Positions 8,404 through 19,232 are shown, numbered from the stretch's first letter. The stretch is 45,764 nt of DNA from Rubrivivax sp. (GCA_021300575.1 JAJTDM010000041.1:1-45764); one strand, 5' to 3'. The notes: generated by a model not told the origin, from the sequence alone. Numbers and translations are program-made.

Positions 8404-9684
8404 ATGAGCGGATTCCTCGTCGTCCTCGCGTTCCTGGCGCTGTTCATGCTGGGCTTCCCGGTGGTGCTGGCCATCGGCCTGCCCAGCATCGCCTACCTGC
8501 TGCTCAACGACCTGCCGCTGCAGATGGTGGCGCAGCGCACGCTGTACGCGCTGGACTCCTTCCCGCTGGTGGCCGTGCCGGTGTTCCTGTTCGTGGGCAG
8601 CCTCATGAACACGGCCGGCATCTCCAAGCACATCTACCGCTTTGCCGACACGGCCGTGGGCCGGCTGCCCGGCGGCCTGGCGCAGGTCAACATCTTCGGC
8701 AGCCTGGTGTTTGCCGGCATGTCGGGCTCGGCCTTGGCCGACATCGGCGGCATCGGCCGCATCGAGATCGACGCCATGAAGTCCAAGGGCTTCAACCCCG
8801 CCTTTGCCAGCGCGGTGACGTCGTCGTCGGCCATCGTCGGCCCCATCTTTCCACCCAGCATCCCGCTCATCCTGTACGGCACCGTCACCGGCGTATCGGT
8901 GATCCAGTTGCTGCTGGGCGGCATCCTGCCTGCCCTGCTGTGCGTGGCCGCGCTGATGATCATGACGGCCTGGCTGTCGGTGCGCCGCGGCTACCCGCGC
9001 GCCGACCGCTGGCCCGGCTGGGCCCGGCTGTGGGCCGACATGAAACCGGCCCTGCCCGCGCTGATGGCGCCGGTCATCCTGATCGGCGGCATGCTGGCGG
9101 GCTGGTTCACCCCCACCGAGATTGCCGCGGTGACCGTGGCCTACGCGCTGCTGATCAGCAGCCTGTTCTACCGTGAGCTGACCTGGGCGCGCCTGATCGG
9201 CGCCGCCCTGGAAACGCTGCGCGCCTCCTCAGCCATCCTGATCATCGTGGCCGTGGCCGCGCTGTTCGGCTGGGTGCTGTCAGTGGAGCAGGTGCCGCAG
9301 GCCATGACGAAGTTCATGCTCTCGATCTCCACGGAGCCCTGGGTGCTGCTGCTGCTGGTGAACGTGCTGCTGCTGGTGGTGGGCATGTTCCTGGACAGCA
9401 CCACCGCCATCCTGGTGATCGCCCCCATCATCGCCAAGCCCCTGATGGCCGCGGGCGTGGACCCGGTGCACCTGGGCATGGTGGTGATCTTCAACCTGAT
9501 GATCGGCCTGCTCACGCCGCCCATGGGGCTGGCGCTGTTCCTGGTGGCCGACATCGCCAAGGTGCGCATGCAGGACGTGCTGCGCGAAATGCTGCCCTTC
9601 TACGTGCCGCTGGTGGCCACGCTGCTGCTGATCACCTTCGTGCCGGCGATCACGCTGTGGCTGCCGCGCCTGGCGGTGGGTTGA
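8404..9684 (+). CDS. TRAP transporter large permease (DctM)
   Basis: This 426-residue polytopic membrane protein has about a dozen hydrophobic helices. It carries DctM hallmarks: FLALFMLGFPVVLAIGLPS at the N-terminus, FVGSLMNTAGISKHIYRFADTAVGRLPGG, GMSGSALADIGGIG, SSSAIVGPIFPPSIPLILYG, and LLTPPMGLALFLVADIAKV near the end. It catalyses sodium- or proton-coupled uptake of the substrate delivered by the DctP protein. It starts 27 nt after dctQ and clearly belongs to the same operon. Confidence 0.95.
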   Translation: MSGFLVVLAFLALFMLGFPVVLAIGLPSIAYLLLNDLPLQMVAQRTLYALDSFPLVAVPVFLFVGSLMNTAGISKHIYRFADTAVGRLPGGLAQVNIFGSLVFAGMSGSALADIGGIGRIEIDAMKSKGFNPAFASAVTSSSAIVGPIFPPSIPLILYGTVTGVSVIQLLLGGILPALLCVAALMIMTAWLSVRRGYPRADRWPGWARLWADMKPALPALMAPVILIGGMLAGWFTPTEIAAVTVAYALLISSLFYRELTWARLIGAALETLRASSAILIIVAVAALFGWVLSVEQVPQAMTKFMLSISTEPWVLLLLVNVLLLVVGMFLDSTTAILVIAPIIAKPLMAAGVDPVHLGMVVIFNLMIGLLTPPMGLALFLVADIAKVRMQDVLREMLPFYVPLVATLLLITFVPAITLWLPRLAVG

Positions 9685-9776
9685 GGGACTGACCGGCCCC
9701 GGGTGCGCCTGCGGGCGGGCCCGGACCTGAACTCCTGCCCCGAACTTCCGACCTGAACTTCCCCACAAGGATTCAC

Positions 9777-10709
9777 ATGAAACCCACCATCGCCCTGTTC
9801 ACCGGCGACCCCGCCGGCATCGGCCCGGAACTGGTCAACAAACTCCTGGCCGACCCTGGCACCCTGGCCAAGGCCGACGTCATCCTCATCGGCCAGCGTG
9901 GCCAGGTCCGGGTGCCAGACGGCGTACGCTGGCACGACTGGGCCGGCGCGGAGGCCCCGGCCTTCCCGCGGGCCCAGGCCACAGCCGACAACGGCCGCTA
10001 CATGCTGCAGGGGCTGGAGGCGGGCGCACGCCTGGCGCAGTCGGGCGCGGCCGACGCCTTGTGCTTTGCGCCGCTGAACAAGGGCGCGCTGCGCGCCGGC
10101 GGCATGCACCAGGAGGACGAGCTGCGCTGGTTTTCGGAGCTGCTGGCCTACGACGGCATCTGCGGCGAGCTCAACGTGCTGGAGAACTTGTGGACGGCGC
10201 GCGTCACCTCGCATGTGGCGCTCAAGGAGGTGAGCGAGCTGCTGGCACCGCACAAGGTGGCGGATGCCATCGGCATGATCCACCGGGCGCTGCAGGCCTC
10301 GGGCAAGGCCAGCCCACGCATTGCCGTGTGCGGCCTGAACCCGCACAACGGCGACAACGGCAACTATGGCGACGAGGAAGGTCGCATCATCGAGCCGGGC
10401 GTGCGCCTGGCGGCGGAACGCGGCTTCCCGGCCGACGGCCCCTTCCCCGCCGACACCACCTTTGTGCGGGCCATTCGTTCTGAGGGCGGCTACGACGGCG
10501 TGGTGACGATGTACCACGACCAGGGCCAGATCGCGATGAAGCTCATGGGCTTCGAGCGCGGCGTCACCGTGCATGGCGGCCTGCCCATCCCCATCACCAC
10601 GCCGGCCCACGGCACGGCCTACGACATCGCCGGGGCCGGCAAGGCCAACCCCGGGGCCATGCTCAACGCATTCGACCTGGCCTGCCGCATGGGAATGAAT
10701 AGGGCATGA
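9777..10709 (+). CDS. PdxA-family NAD-dependent dehydrogenase (PdxA2/TphB-like paralogue)
   Basis: This 310-residue enzyme is of the 4-hydroxythreonine-4-phosphate dehydrogenase family, whose members oxidise and decarboxylate hydroxy acids. It has FTGDPAGIGPELV at the N-terminus. The three metal-ligand His motifs are present: TSHVAL, GLNPHNGD and MYHDQGQ. It also has PAHGTAYDIAG. Where PdxA enzymes normally have a phosphate-binding HTE motif, this protein reads HQEDELRWF, so a phosphorylated substrate is doubtful. Its place after a TRAP system and with hydrolase and dehydrogenase genes argues for a catabolic role rather than vitamin B6 synthesis. AAGGA precedes the ATG. A clearly phosphate-specific role is the alternative. 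Confidence 0.88.
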   Translation: MKPTIALFTGDPAGIGPELVNKLLADPGTLAKADVILIGQRGQVRVPDGVRWHDWAGAEAPAFPRAQATADNGRYMLQGLEAGARLAQSGAADALCFAPLNKGALRAGGMHQEDELRWFSELLAYDGICGELNVLENLWTARVTSHVALKEVSELLAPHKVADAIGMIHRALQASGKASPRIAVCGLNPHNGDNGNYGDEEGRIIEPGVRLAAERGFPADGPFPADTTFVRAIRSEGGYDGVVTMYHDQGQIAMKLMGFERGVTVHGGLPIPITTPAHGTAYDIAGAGKANPGAMLNAFDLACRMGMNRA

Positions 10710-10749
10710 ACTGGGCATGAATCTGTGATGAACCCGACATGAACCGGCG
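10695..10749. repeat. Five phased 11-bp units starting ATGAA
   Basis: ATGAA occurs at 10695, 10706, 10717, 10728 and 10739, spaced exactly 11 bp apart. The first two units also share a trailing GGGC. The array spans the PdxA-family stop codon (TGA at 10707-10709) and the first part of the gap to the next Bug gene. It may be a decaying tandem repeat or a helically phased binding site. Confidence 0.85.
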
Positions 10750-10781
10750 CGCCGCCCACTGACACCTGCTGGAGAACCACG

Positions 10782-11762
10782 ATGCAACGCAAGACCTTCA
10801 CCGCCGCGCTGATCGCCAGCGCGATCGCTTCCATGACCCTGGCACTGCCCGCCAGCGCGCAGACGGCCTACCCCACCAAGCCCGTGAAGCTGATGGTGGG
10901 GGCCGGCCCGGGCGGGGGCACCGACATCATCGCCCGCATGCTGGCCGAAAAGTTCGCCGACGGCCTGAAGGGCACCTGGGTGGTGGAAAACAAGCCCGGC
11001 GCCTCCAACACCATCGCCGCGGACATCACCGCCAAGGCCCCGGCCGACGGCCACACCCTGCTCGTGGCCACCAACACAGGCCAGGCCATCGCGCCGCATC
11101 TGCTGAAGCTCGCCTTCGACCCGCTGAAAGACCTGGTGCCCGTGGGCCTGATCGTCACGGTGCCCAACGTGCTGGTGGTGGGCGCGCAAGTGCCGGTGAA
11201 GAACGTGGGCGAACTCGTGGCCGCGATGAAGGCCAAGCCCGGCGACTTCAAGTACGCCTCCTCGGGCGTGGGCAGCACCCAGCACATCGCCGGCGAGGCC
11301 TTCGACATGGCCGCGGCCACCAAGAGCCAGCACATCCCCTACAAGGGCAGCAGCCAGGCCCACCTGGACATCATCGGCGGCAGCGTGCAGATGATGTTCG
11401 ACACCACCTCCTCGGCCATGGCGCAGATCAAGGCTGGCAAGTTCAAGCCGCTGGCGGTGACCACCCCGGCGCGCTCACCGCAGTTGCCAGATGTGCCCAC
11501 CCTGGCCGAAGCGGGCGTACGCGGCGCCGACATGAGCACCTGGTATGCCCTTTACGTCACCGCAGGCACCCCGCCGGATGTGGTGTCCCGGCTGCAGGCC
11601 GAGCTGGCGCGCGTGATCAGGCTGCCCGATGTGGATGCCCGCCTCAAGGGCCTGGGCGGCGAGCCCTCGACCATGACCCCTGCGCAGTTCGCCGAGCTCA
11701 ACCGCCAGGAGTTCGAGCGTTTCGGCAAGCTGATCCGCGACGCGAAGATCAAGCTGGATTGA
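10782..11762 (+). CDS. Bug-family TTT solute receptor
   Basis: This 326-residue periplasmic receptor has a signal peptide ending in LPASAQ, then TKPVKLMVGAGPGGGTDIIARMLAEKF and WVVENKPGASN, characteristic of the Bug family. The first glycine-rich loop reads GAGPGGGTD rather than the more usual PFPPGGxxD. GGAGAACCACG precedes the ATG. It is the last gene of the operon that starts with the amidohydrolase, so this operon encodes both a TRAP receptor and a TTT receptor. No TctAB permease is present in the window. Confidence 0.93.
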   Translation: MQRKTFTAALIASAIASMTLALPASAQTAYPTKPVKLMVGAGPGGGTDIIARMLAEKFADGLKGTWVVENKPGASNTIAADITAKAPADGHTLLVATNTGQAIAPHLLKLAFDPLKDLVPVGLIVTVPNVLVVGAQVPVKNVGELVAAMKAKPGDFKYASSGVGSTQHIAGEAFDMAAATKSQHIPYKGSSQAHLDIIGGSVQMMFDTTSSAMAQIKAGKFKPLAVTTPARSPQLPDVPTLAEAGVRGADMSTWYALYVTAGTPPDVVSRLQAELARVIRLPDVDARLKGLGGEPSTMTPAQFAELNRQEFERFGKLIRDAKIKLD

Positions 11763-11869
11763 ACCAAGTTTGCGCTACGGGATGCGCATCGTTTCAACTT
11801 GCCAGCCCGGCCACGCGGGCGGACACGGCGCAGGTTTGCGGTCTATGTTCTAGCCCGCGAGGGACTTGC

Positions 11870-11938
11870 GTGAAAGTCTTCGTCATCGGCAACTCGGTGG
11901 TCAGCGGCTGGCTCCTCCGGAACCAGGCCACCGTCTAA
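11870..11938 (+). CDS. Possible 22-residue ORF (GTG start), unknown
   Basis: A GTG with GAGGG upstream opens a 22-codon frame beginning with a hydrophobic VKVFVIGNSVVSGWLL stretch and ending in TAA just before the ABC ATPase stop. It could be a small hydrophobic peptide or the remnant of a longer gene. It may equally be chance. I recognise no family. Confidence 0.15.
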   Translation: MKVFVIGNSVVSGWLLRNQATV

Positions 11939-11946
11939 CAGCCAGC

Positions 11947-12744
<798 letters not shown>

Positions 12745-12794
12745 TCCAGCCCAGCCGGCGCCACGGAACCGGCCCAGCCGGGCCGTCGGCGAAC

Positions 12795-12836
12795 GGCCCC
12801 CTCGGGGGGTAGCGAGCGAACGCGAGCTTGGGGGCT
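12795..12836. repeat. REP-like GC-rich hairpin element
   Basis: A CCCCCTCGGGGG hairpin core is followed by AGCGAGCGAACGCGAGC. An outer GCCCCC/GGGGGC pair (12796-12801 with 12830-12835) frames it, between the permease and ATPase genes. From memory, very similar CCCCCTCGGGGGG...GGGGGC units recur between genes in Comamonadaceae. Within an operon such an element could attenuate or stabilise the transcript. Confidence 0.55.
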
Positions 12837-13609
12837 CATAGCCTTGCCCAGGGATACAGCCGCCGGTTCACGGCCTTGAACAGCAAATCGCTGGCCAGCC
12901 CGATGACGCCGATGACGATGATGCCGAAAATGATCTGGTCGGTGGCCATCAGCGCCTGGCTGTCGGTGATCATGTGGCCGATGCCACTGGAGGCACCGAT
13001 GAGCTCGGCCACGATCACATACGTCCAGGCCCAGCCCAGCACCATGCGCAGCGTCTCGGCGATCTCGGGCGCTGCGCCCGGGATCAGCACGCGCCGGATC
13101 AGCCCGCGGTCGCCCACGCCCAGGGTGTAGGCGGCCTCCACCAGATCTCGCCGCGTGTTGCCCACGATCACGGCGATCATCAACACCAGTTGGAAGAAGC
13201 TGCCGATGAAGATGACAGCGAGCTTCTGCGCCTCACCGATGCCCGCCCACAGGATCAACAACGGAATGAAGGCGCTGGCCGGCAGGTAGCGGGCGAAACT
13301 GACGAAGGGTTCGAAGAAGGCCTCGATGGGTTTGTAGGCCCCCATGGCCACGCCCAGGGGCAAGGCCAGGACGGCGGCGATGAGGAAGCCGCCCACCACG
13401 CGCCACACGGTCATGCCGATGTCTTCGGCAAAGCCCATCTGCGTCAGCAGCACCCAGCCCGACTTCACCATGGTCAGCGGATCGGCCAGGAAAGTCTTGC
13501 TGACGAAGCCACCCAGCGTGGCCACCGCCCAGGCGGCCACGAAGACGACGAAGAAGGCCACGCCCAGCACCACGCGGGTGCCGGGCGCCACAGGGGTCAG
13601 CGGCTTCAA
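12836..13609 (-). CDS. ABC transporter permease (SsuC/TauC type)
   Basis: This 257-residue inner-membrane permease has about six hydrophobic helices. The EAA loop, VEAAYTLGVGDRGLIRRVLIP, contacts the ATPase. The segment RYLPASAFIPLLILWAGIGE is typical of the nitrate/sulfonate/taurine permease family. It starts 13 nt after the binding-protein stop, so the two are co-transcribed. Together with the flanking ATPase and binding protein it forms a complete importer inside the hut region. Confidence 0.92.
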   Translation of the reverse strand: MKPLTPVAPGTRVVLGVAFFVVFVAAWAVATLGGFVSKTFLADPLTMVKSGWVLLTQMGFAEDIGMTVWRVVGGFLIAAVLALPLGVAMGAYKPIEAFFEPFVSFARYLPASAFIPLLILWAGIGEAQKLAVIFIGSFFQLVLMIAVIVGNTRRDLVEAAYTLGVGDRGLIRRVLIPGAAPEIAETLRMVLGWAWTYVIVAELIGASSGIGHMITDSQALMATDQIIFGIIVIGVIGLASDLLFKAVNRRLYPWARL

Positions 13610-13622
13610 GATGCGGGCCGTG

Positions 13623-14585
13623 TCACTTCAGGAAGCGCGTGTCGGCCAGCTTGGACATGTCCGGCAGGGCCTTGATGATGCCGGCCTCCAGCAGGATCTC
13701 GGCGGCCTTCTTGCTGAACGCGGCGTGTTCGCCGGCGAAGAACTTGGCGTTGGCCTCACGGTCCTGCCAGCGCAGGTAGGCTTGGCTCTTCTCGAAGGCC
13801 TCGCCGGTCTGCTTGACATCGGCGCCCATGATCTCGAAGCTCTTCTTCGGCTCGGCCTTGATCATGGCCACGGCGTCGAAGTAGGCGTCGGTCAGGGCCT
13901 TGGCGGCCTTGGGGTTCTCGGCCAGGAACTTGGGCGTGCAGCCGAAGGTGTCCATGATCATCGGGTAGTCCAGCGTGGTGGCGATGATCTTGCCGGCCTC
14001 GGGTTTGGCACGCACGGCACTCAGGAAGGGCTCGTAGGTCATGGCCGCGTCGATGCCGGCGGTGCCCGCGATCATGGCGTTGGCAGCGGCCTGCGGCTCG
14101 AGGTTGACCACCTTGACGTCCTTCATGCTCAGGCCGTTCTCGCGCAGCATCCAGGCCAGCGTGAAGTAAGGCGCGGTGCCGGGCGCGCTGGCGGCCACGG
14201 TCTTGCCCTTCAGGTCCTTGATGGAGTTGATGCCCGCCTTGACCACCATGCCGTCGGCGCCGAAGCTCTTGTCGAGCTGGAATATCTGCGTGGTGGCAAC
14301 ACCGTTGGCATTCCAGACCACCCAGGTCTCCACCGTGGTGGCCGCGCACTGGATGTCACCGGAGGCAATGGCCAGGTGGCGGTCCTTTTGCGGGATCTTC
14401 TTGATGCTGACGTCCAGGCCGTGCTTCTTGTAGAGGCCCGCCTCCTTGGCCAGGGTCAGCGGGGCAAAGCCCGTCCAGCCGGACATGCCGATGGCGACCT
14501 TGGTCTCCTGGGCAGAGGCGGCGGTGCCGAGGGTGGCCAGGGAGACAGCGGCCGAAGCGGCCAGGGCGATCATGGACTTCTTCAC
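13623..14585 (-). CDS. ABC transporter substrate-binding protein (NMT1/SsuA-like)
   Basis: This 320-residue periplasmic binding protein has a signal peptide ending TAASAQ. It is followed by KVAIGMSGWTGFAPLTLAKEAGLYKKHGLDV, the usual opening of NMT1/SsuA-type receptors, then SGDIQCAATTVE and LKGKTVAASAPGTAPYF. I chose GTG at 14585 because GAGGAG sits eight bases upstream and the signal peptide begins there. A longer frame to 14684 adds residues unlike a signal sequence. It lies 64 bp after hutH in the same direction, which suggests uptake of histidine, urocanate or an imidazole derivative. Nothing in the sequence proves the ligand. Confidence 0.9.
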   Translation of the reverse strand: MKKSMIALAASAAVSLATLGTAASAQETKVAIGMSGWTGFAPLTLAKEAGLYKKHGLDVSIKKIPQKDRHLAIASGDIQCAATTVETWVVWNANGVATTQIFQLDKSFGADGMVVKAGINSIKDLKGKTVAASAPGTAPYFTLAWMLRENGLSMKDVKVVNLEPQAAANAMIAGTAGIDAAMTYEPFLSAVRAKPEAGKIIATTLDYPMIMDTFGCTPKFLAENPKAAKALTDAYFDAVAMIKAEPKKSFEIMGADVKQTGEAFEKSQAYLRWQDREANAKFFAGEHAAFSKKAAEILLEAGIIKALPDMSKLADTRFLK

Positions 14586-14649
14586 AGTGGACTCCTCATC
14601 AAAGTGGTCGGACAGAAAGCGGTAACCGAAGCTTGGAACCATAAGGCCC

Positions 14650-16187
14650 TCAAGCGGCCACCCACAAGACAGGCAAACCCGCAAGCTGGCGCAGGACGCC
14701 AGCCGCTTGGCCCTTCAGGACGGCCGCCGCAGCGGCCTCGATGTCAGGTGCCAGGTAGCGGTCCTGCATCATGGCGGGGCAGCGCTGGCGCAGCAGCCCG
14801 TGCACCGCCTCCAGCGGGGCCGAGCTGCGCAGGGGCCGCAGAAACTCCACGCCCTGCGCCGCCGCCAGCCACTCGATGCCCAGGATGTGGGCCACGTTGG
14901 CGATCATGGGCTGCAGGCGCCGCGCCGCAAAGGTGGCCATGCTCACATGGTCTTCCTGGTTGGCGCTGGTCGGCAGGGAATCCACGCTGGCCGGGTGCGC
15001 GAGCGACTTGTTCTCGCTGGCCAGTGCGGCGGCTGTCACATGCGCGATCATGAAGCCGCTGTTCAGGCCTGGCTCGGCGCACAGGAAGGGCGGCAGGCGC
15101 GAGACGTTGGCGTCGATCAGCATGGCGATGCGGCGCTCGGCGATCGCGCCGACTTCGGCGATGGCCACCGCCATAGCGTCGGCGGCCAGGGCCACCGGCT
15201 CGGCGTGGAAGTTGCCGCCGGAAATCATCTGTCCGCTCTCGGCAAAGACGAGCGGGTTGTCGGTCACTGCACTGGCCTCGCGCAGCAGCACCAGCGCGGC
15301 GTGGCGCAGCTGGTCCAGGCAAGCACCCACCACCTGGGGCTGGCAGCGCAGGCAGTAAGGGTCCTGCACGCGGTCGTCGCCTTCGCGGTGCGAGGAGCGG
15401 ATCTCGCTGCCCTGCAGCAAGGCGCGGTAGTAGCGCGCCACGTCAATCTGCCCCGGCTGGCCCCGCAGCTCATGGATGCGCGGGTCGAACGGCCCGTCGC
15501 TGCCGCGCGCGGCGTCCACCGTCAACGCACCGATGACCAGCGCCGCCTCCAGCACCGGCTCGAAGCTGAACAGCGCGTGCAGCGCCAGCGCGGTGGAGGC
15601 CTGCGTGCCGTTGATCAGCGCCAGGCCTTCCTTGGCCGCCAGCTCCAGCGGCGCAATGTCGTGAGCGCGCAAGACCTCGGCGGCGGGCTGACGTTGCCCG
15701 TCGACGATGAACTCCCCCTCGCCCAGCAAGGCCAGCGTCATGTGCGACAGCGGCGCCAGGTCGCCCGAGGCGCCCACGGAACCCTGGGAAGGGATGTGAG
15801 GCACGAGGCCTACGTTGAACACCTCCAGCAGCTTCTGGATCACCACAGGCCGCACGCCCGAATGCGCGCGCGCCAGGCTGGCCGCCTTGAGTGCCAGGAT
15901 GAGCCGCACCACGGGCGCGGCCATCGGCTCGCCCACACCCACGCTGTGCGAGCGGATGAGGTTACGCTGCAGCGCGGCCAGATCGTCCGCCCCGATGCGG
16001 GTGCTGGCAAGCTTGCCAAAGCCCGTGTTGACGCCATAGACCGGCGCCTCCCCCGCCGCGGCCCGTTGCACCACCGCTGCGCTGGCCTCGATGGCAGGCC
16101 AGGCGCCGGCCTCCAGCTGCAGCTGCACGCCGCCGGCATGTAGGGCCTGCAGGTCGTCGAGGCTGAGGTGGCCGGGCTGGAGGATCA

Positions 16188-16188
<1 letters not shown>
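14650..16188 (-). CDS. hutH: Histidine ammonia-lyase
   Basis: HutH deaminates L-histidine to urocanate in the cytoplasm. The 512-residue protein has [10 protein letters not shown] and the MIO-forming Ala-Ser-Gly triad at residues 140-142 ([14 protein letters not shown]). NGTQAS and the [17 protein letters not shown] region follow, all conserved in the family. Its length is the family norm. The ATG at 16188 overlaps the hutU stop by one base (TGATG), indicating translational coupling. A longer frame to 16299 would run into hutU and is rejected. Confidence 0.97.
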
Positions 16189-17894
<1,706 letters not shown>

Positions 17895-17934
17895 GGCAGG
17901 CTCGGGTCGGTCTGACGCTACGGGTTAGGGTTGA

Positions 17935-17960
17935 ACTCTAGTTGTCTAGACAGGTCTAGG
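17935..17960. promoter_or_regulatory. Candidate HutC operator (TGTCTAGACA palindrome)
   Basis: The gap between divergent hutU and hutC contains the perfect 10-bp palindrome TGTCTAGACA (17943-17952), flanked by further TCTAG motifs at 17937 and 17955. A palindrome centred between a GntR-type repressor gene and its target is the expected arrangement. HutC repressors bind urocanate as inducer. The sequence is not identical to HutC sites I know from Pseudomonas, so this is a positional inference. Confidence 0.55.
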
Positions 17961-17976
17961 CAAGTAGCATCTTCCT

Positions 17977-18747
17977 ATGGTTTTCACCAATCACGCTGAC
18001 CCTGGGAACCTGGGCGAGGCCATGACCGTCGGCTCGCTACCGGGGCATACCACCGCTCCCTTTGCCCGCATCAAGTACCACCTCAAGGAAGGCTTGGCTG
18101 CGGGCCGCTGGCCGCCGGGCGCTTTGATGCCGTCAGAGGCCGAGCTGGTGGCCCTGTTCGGTGTCAGCCGCATGACGGTCAACCGCGCACTGCGCGAACT
18201 GCAGGCCGAGGGCCTGGTGCAGCGCTCGCAGGGGGTGGGCACCTTCGCCGCCCCACTGCACCAGGTGTCCAGCACCCTGACCATTCGCGATCTGCAAGAG
18301 GAGATCAGCACCCGCGGGCACCTGCACCACGCCGTGGTGAATCTGCAGCGCAGCGAGCCGGCCCCCGAGCCCTTGGCGGCCCAGTTGGGGGTGGCGGTGG
18401 GCGCGGAGGTCTTCCACACCCTGATCGTCCACCATGAGAACGGCCTGCCGCTGCAGTGCGAAGACCGCTTCGTCAACCCTGGCTGCGCCCCCGGCTACCT
18501 GCAGGCGGACTTCACGCAGACCACGCCCACGCGGTATCTGTTCGAGCACACCGCTCTGTGGCGCGCGCAGTACTCCATCGAGTCGGCCCGTGCCACGGCG
18601 CAGGAAGCCCAGCTGCTGGGCATTGCGCCAGACGAGCCCTGCCTGGTGGTGGTGCGGCGCACCTTCACACGTGACGCCGCCATCACGATCGCCCGGCTGG
18701 TGCACCCCGGGTCGCGCTACCGGCTTTCGGGAGAATTCACGCCATGA
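17977..18747 (+). CDS. hutC: Histidine utilisation repressor HutC (GntR/UTRA family)
   Basis: The N-terminal GntR winged helix shows YHLKEGLAAGRWPPGALMPSEAELVALFGVSRMTVNRAL and GLVQRSQGVGTF. A C-terminal UTRA ligand domain contains ENGLPLQCEDRFVNP and PTRYLFEHTALWRAQYSIES. HutC represses hut genes until urocanate binds the UTRA domain. The long frame starts at 17977 (256 residues). A second ATG at 18022, with CGAGG upstream, would give 241 residues and may be the real start. The stop overlaps the next start by 4 bp (ATGA), so hutC is the first gene of the plus-strand hut arm and autoregulation is likely. Confidence 0.94.
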   Translation: MVFTNHADPGNLGEAMTVGSLPGHTTAPFARIKYHLKEGLAAGRWPPGALMPSEAELVALFGVSRMTVNRALRELQAEGLVQRSQGVGTFAAPLHQVSSTLTIRDLQEEISTRGHLHHAVVNLQRSEPAPEPLAAQLGVAVGAEVFHTLIVHHENGLPLQCEDRFVNPGCAPGYLQADFTQTTPTRYLFEHTALWRAQYSIESARATAQEAQLLGIAPDEPCLVVVRRTFTRDAAITIARLVHPGSRYRLSGEFTP

Positions 18748-19232
18748 ACCTGGCTTCGCGGTCCCCGCAACCCAAGCCCGCACATACCCAGCCCGCCGAA
18801 GCACTGCGCGTCGAAGAACGGCGCGTCGACCAGCCCGCAGGCCTTGCAGCGGGCACGCACCGCGGCCCCTGGCTGATGCCGCGCACCTTCATGACGAACG
18901 AGGCGCGCTGGTTTCCGGCGGGCACGCTGGCCGAGCTGCCCGACATCGAGGCCGGCCGCCACGCGCAGCCGCCCACCCACCGCATCCTGGGCTGGGCGCT
19001 GGAGCCGGGCGATGCCGTGGCCTTCCACATGCTCACCCTGCACGCCACAGGCGGGGTTGAGCCGGGCCGGCGCCGGCGCGTGTTCTCGGTACGCTTCCTG
19101 GGCGACGACATGCGCCATGCGCCCCGACCCTGGAAGACCTCGCCCGACTTCCCCGGCCTGGCCGAGGAGTTGCCCGCGGGCGCACCGATGGAGCACCCGC
19201 TGTTCCCGCTGCTGTGGGGTGCGCAGCCGTGA
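18744..19232 (+). pseudogene. Truncated phytanoyl-CoA dioxygenase-like gene inside hut operon
   Basis: The 162-residue product matches only the C-terminal half of a PhyH-type Fe(II)/2-oxoglutarate dioxygenase. It retains GTHRGPW, LPDIEAGR, EPGDAVAFHMLTLHATGG (distal His region) and RRVFSVRFLGDDMRHAPRP. The first roughly 36 residues do not look like a PhyH N-terminus, and the proximal HxD iron ligands and their strands are missing, so it should be inactive as an oxygenase. The frame is nevertheless open and overlaps hutC and hutD by 4 bp each. It could therefore persist as a translational bridge, or have another binding role. Confidence 0.75.

Noticed and set aside
11781..11790. GATGCGCATC perfect palindrome after the third Bug gene
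   Set aside because: A 10-bp palindrome with no loop and no U-tract. It could be chance in GC-rich DNA and has no clear target promoter.
12796..12809. CCCCCTCGGGGGG hairpin as an intrinsic terminator
   Set aside because: No T-run on either strand and it lies inside an ABC operon. A REP-like repeat fits better.
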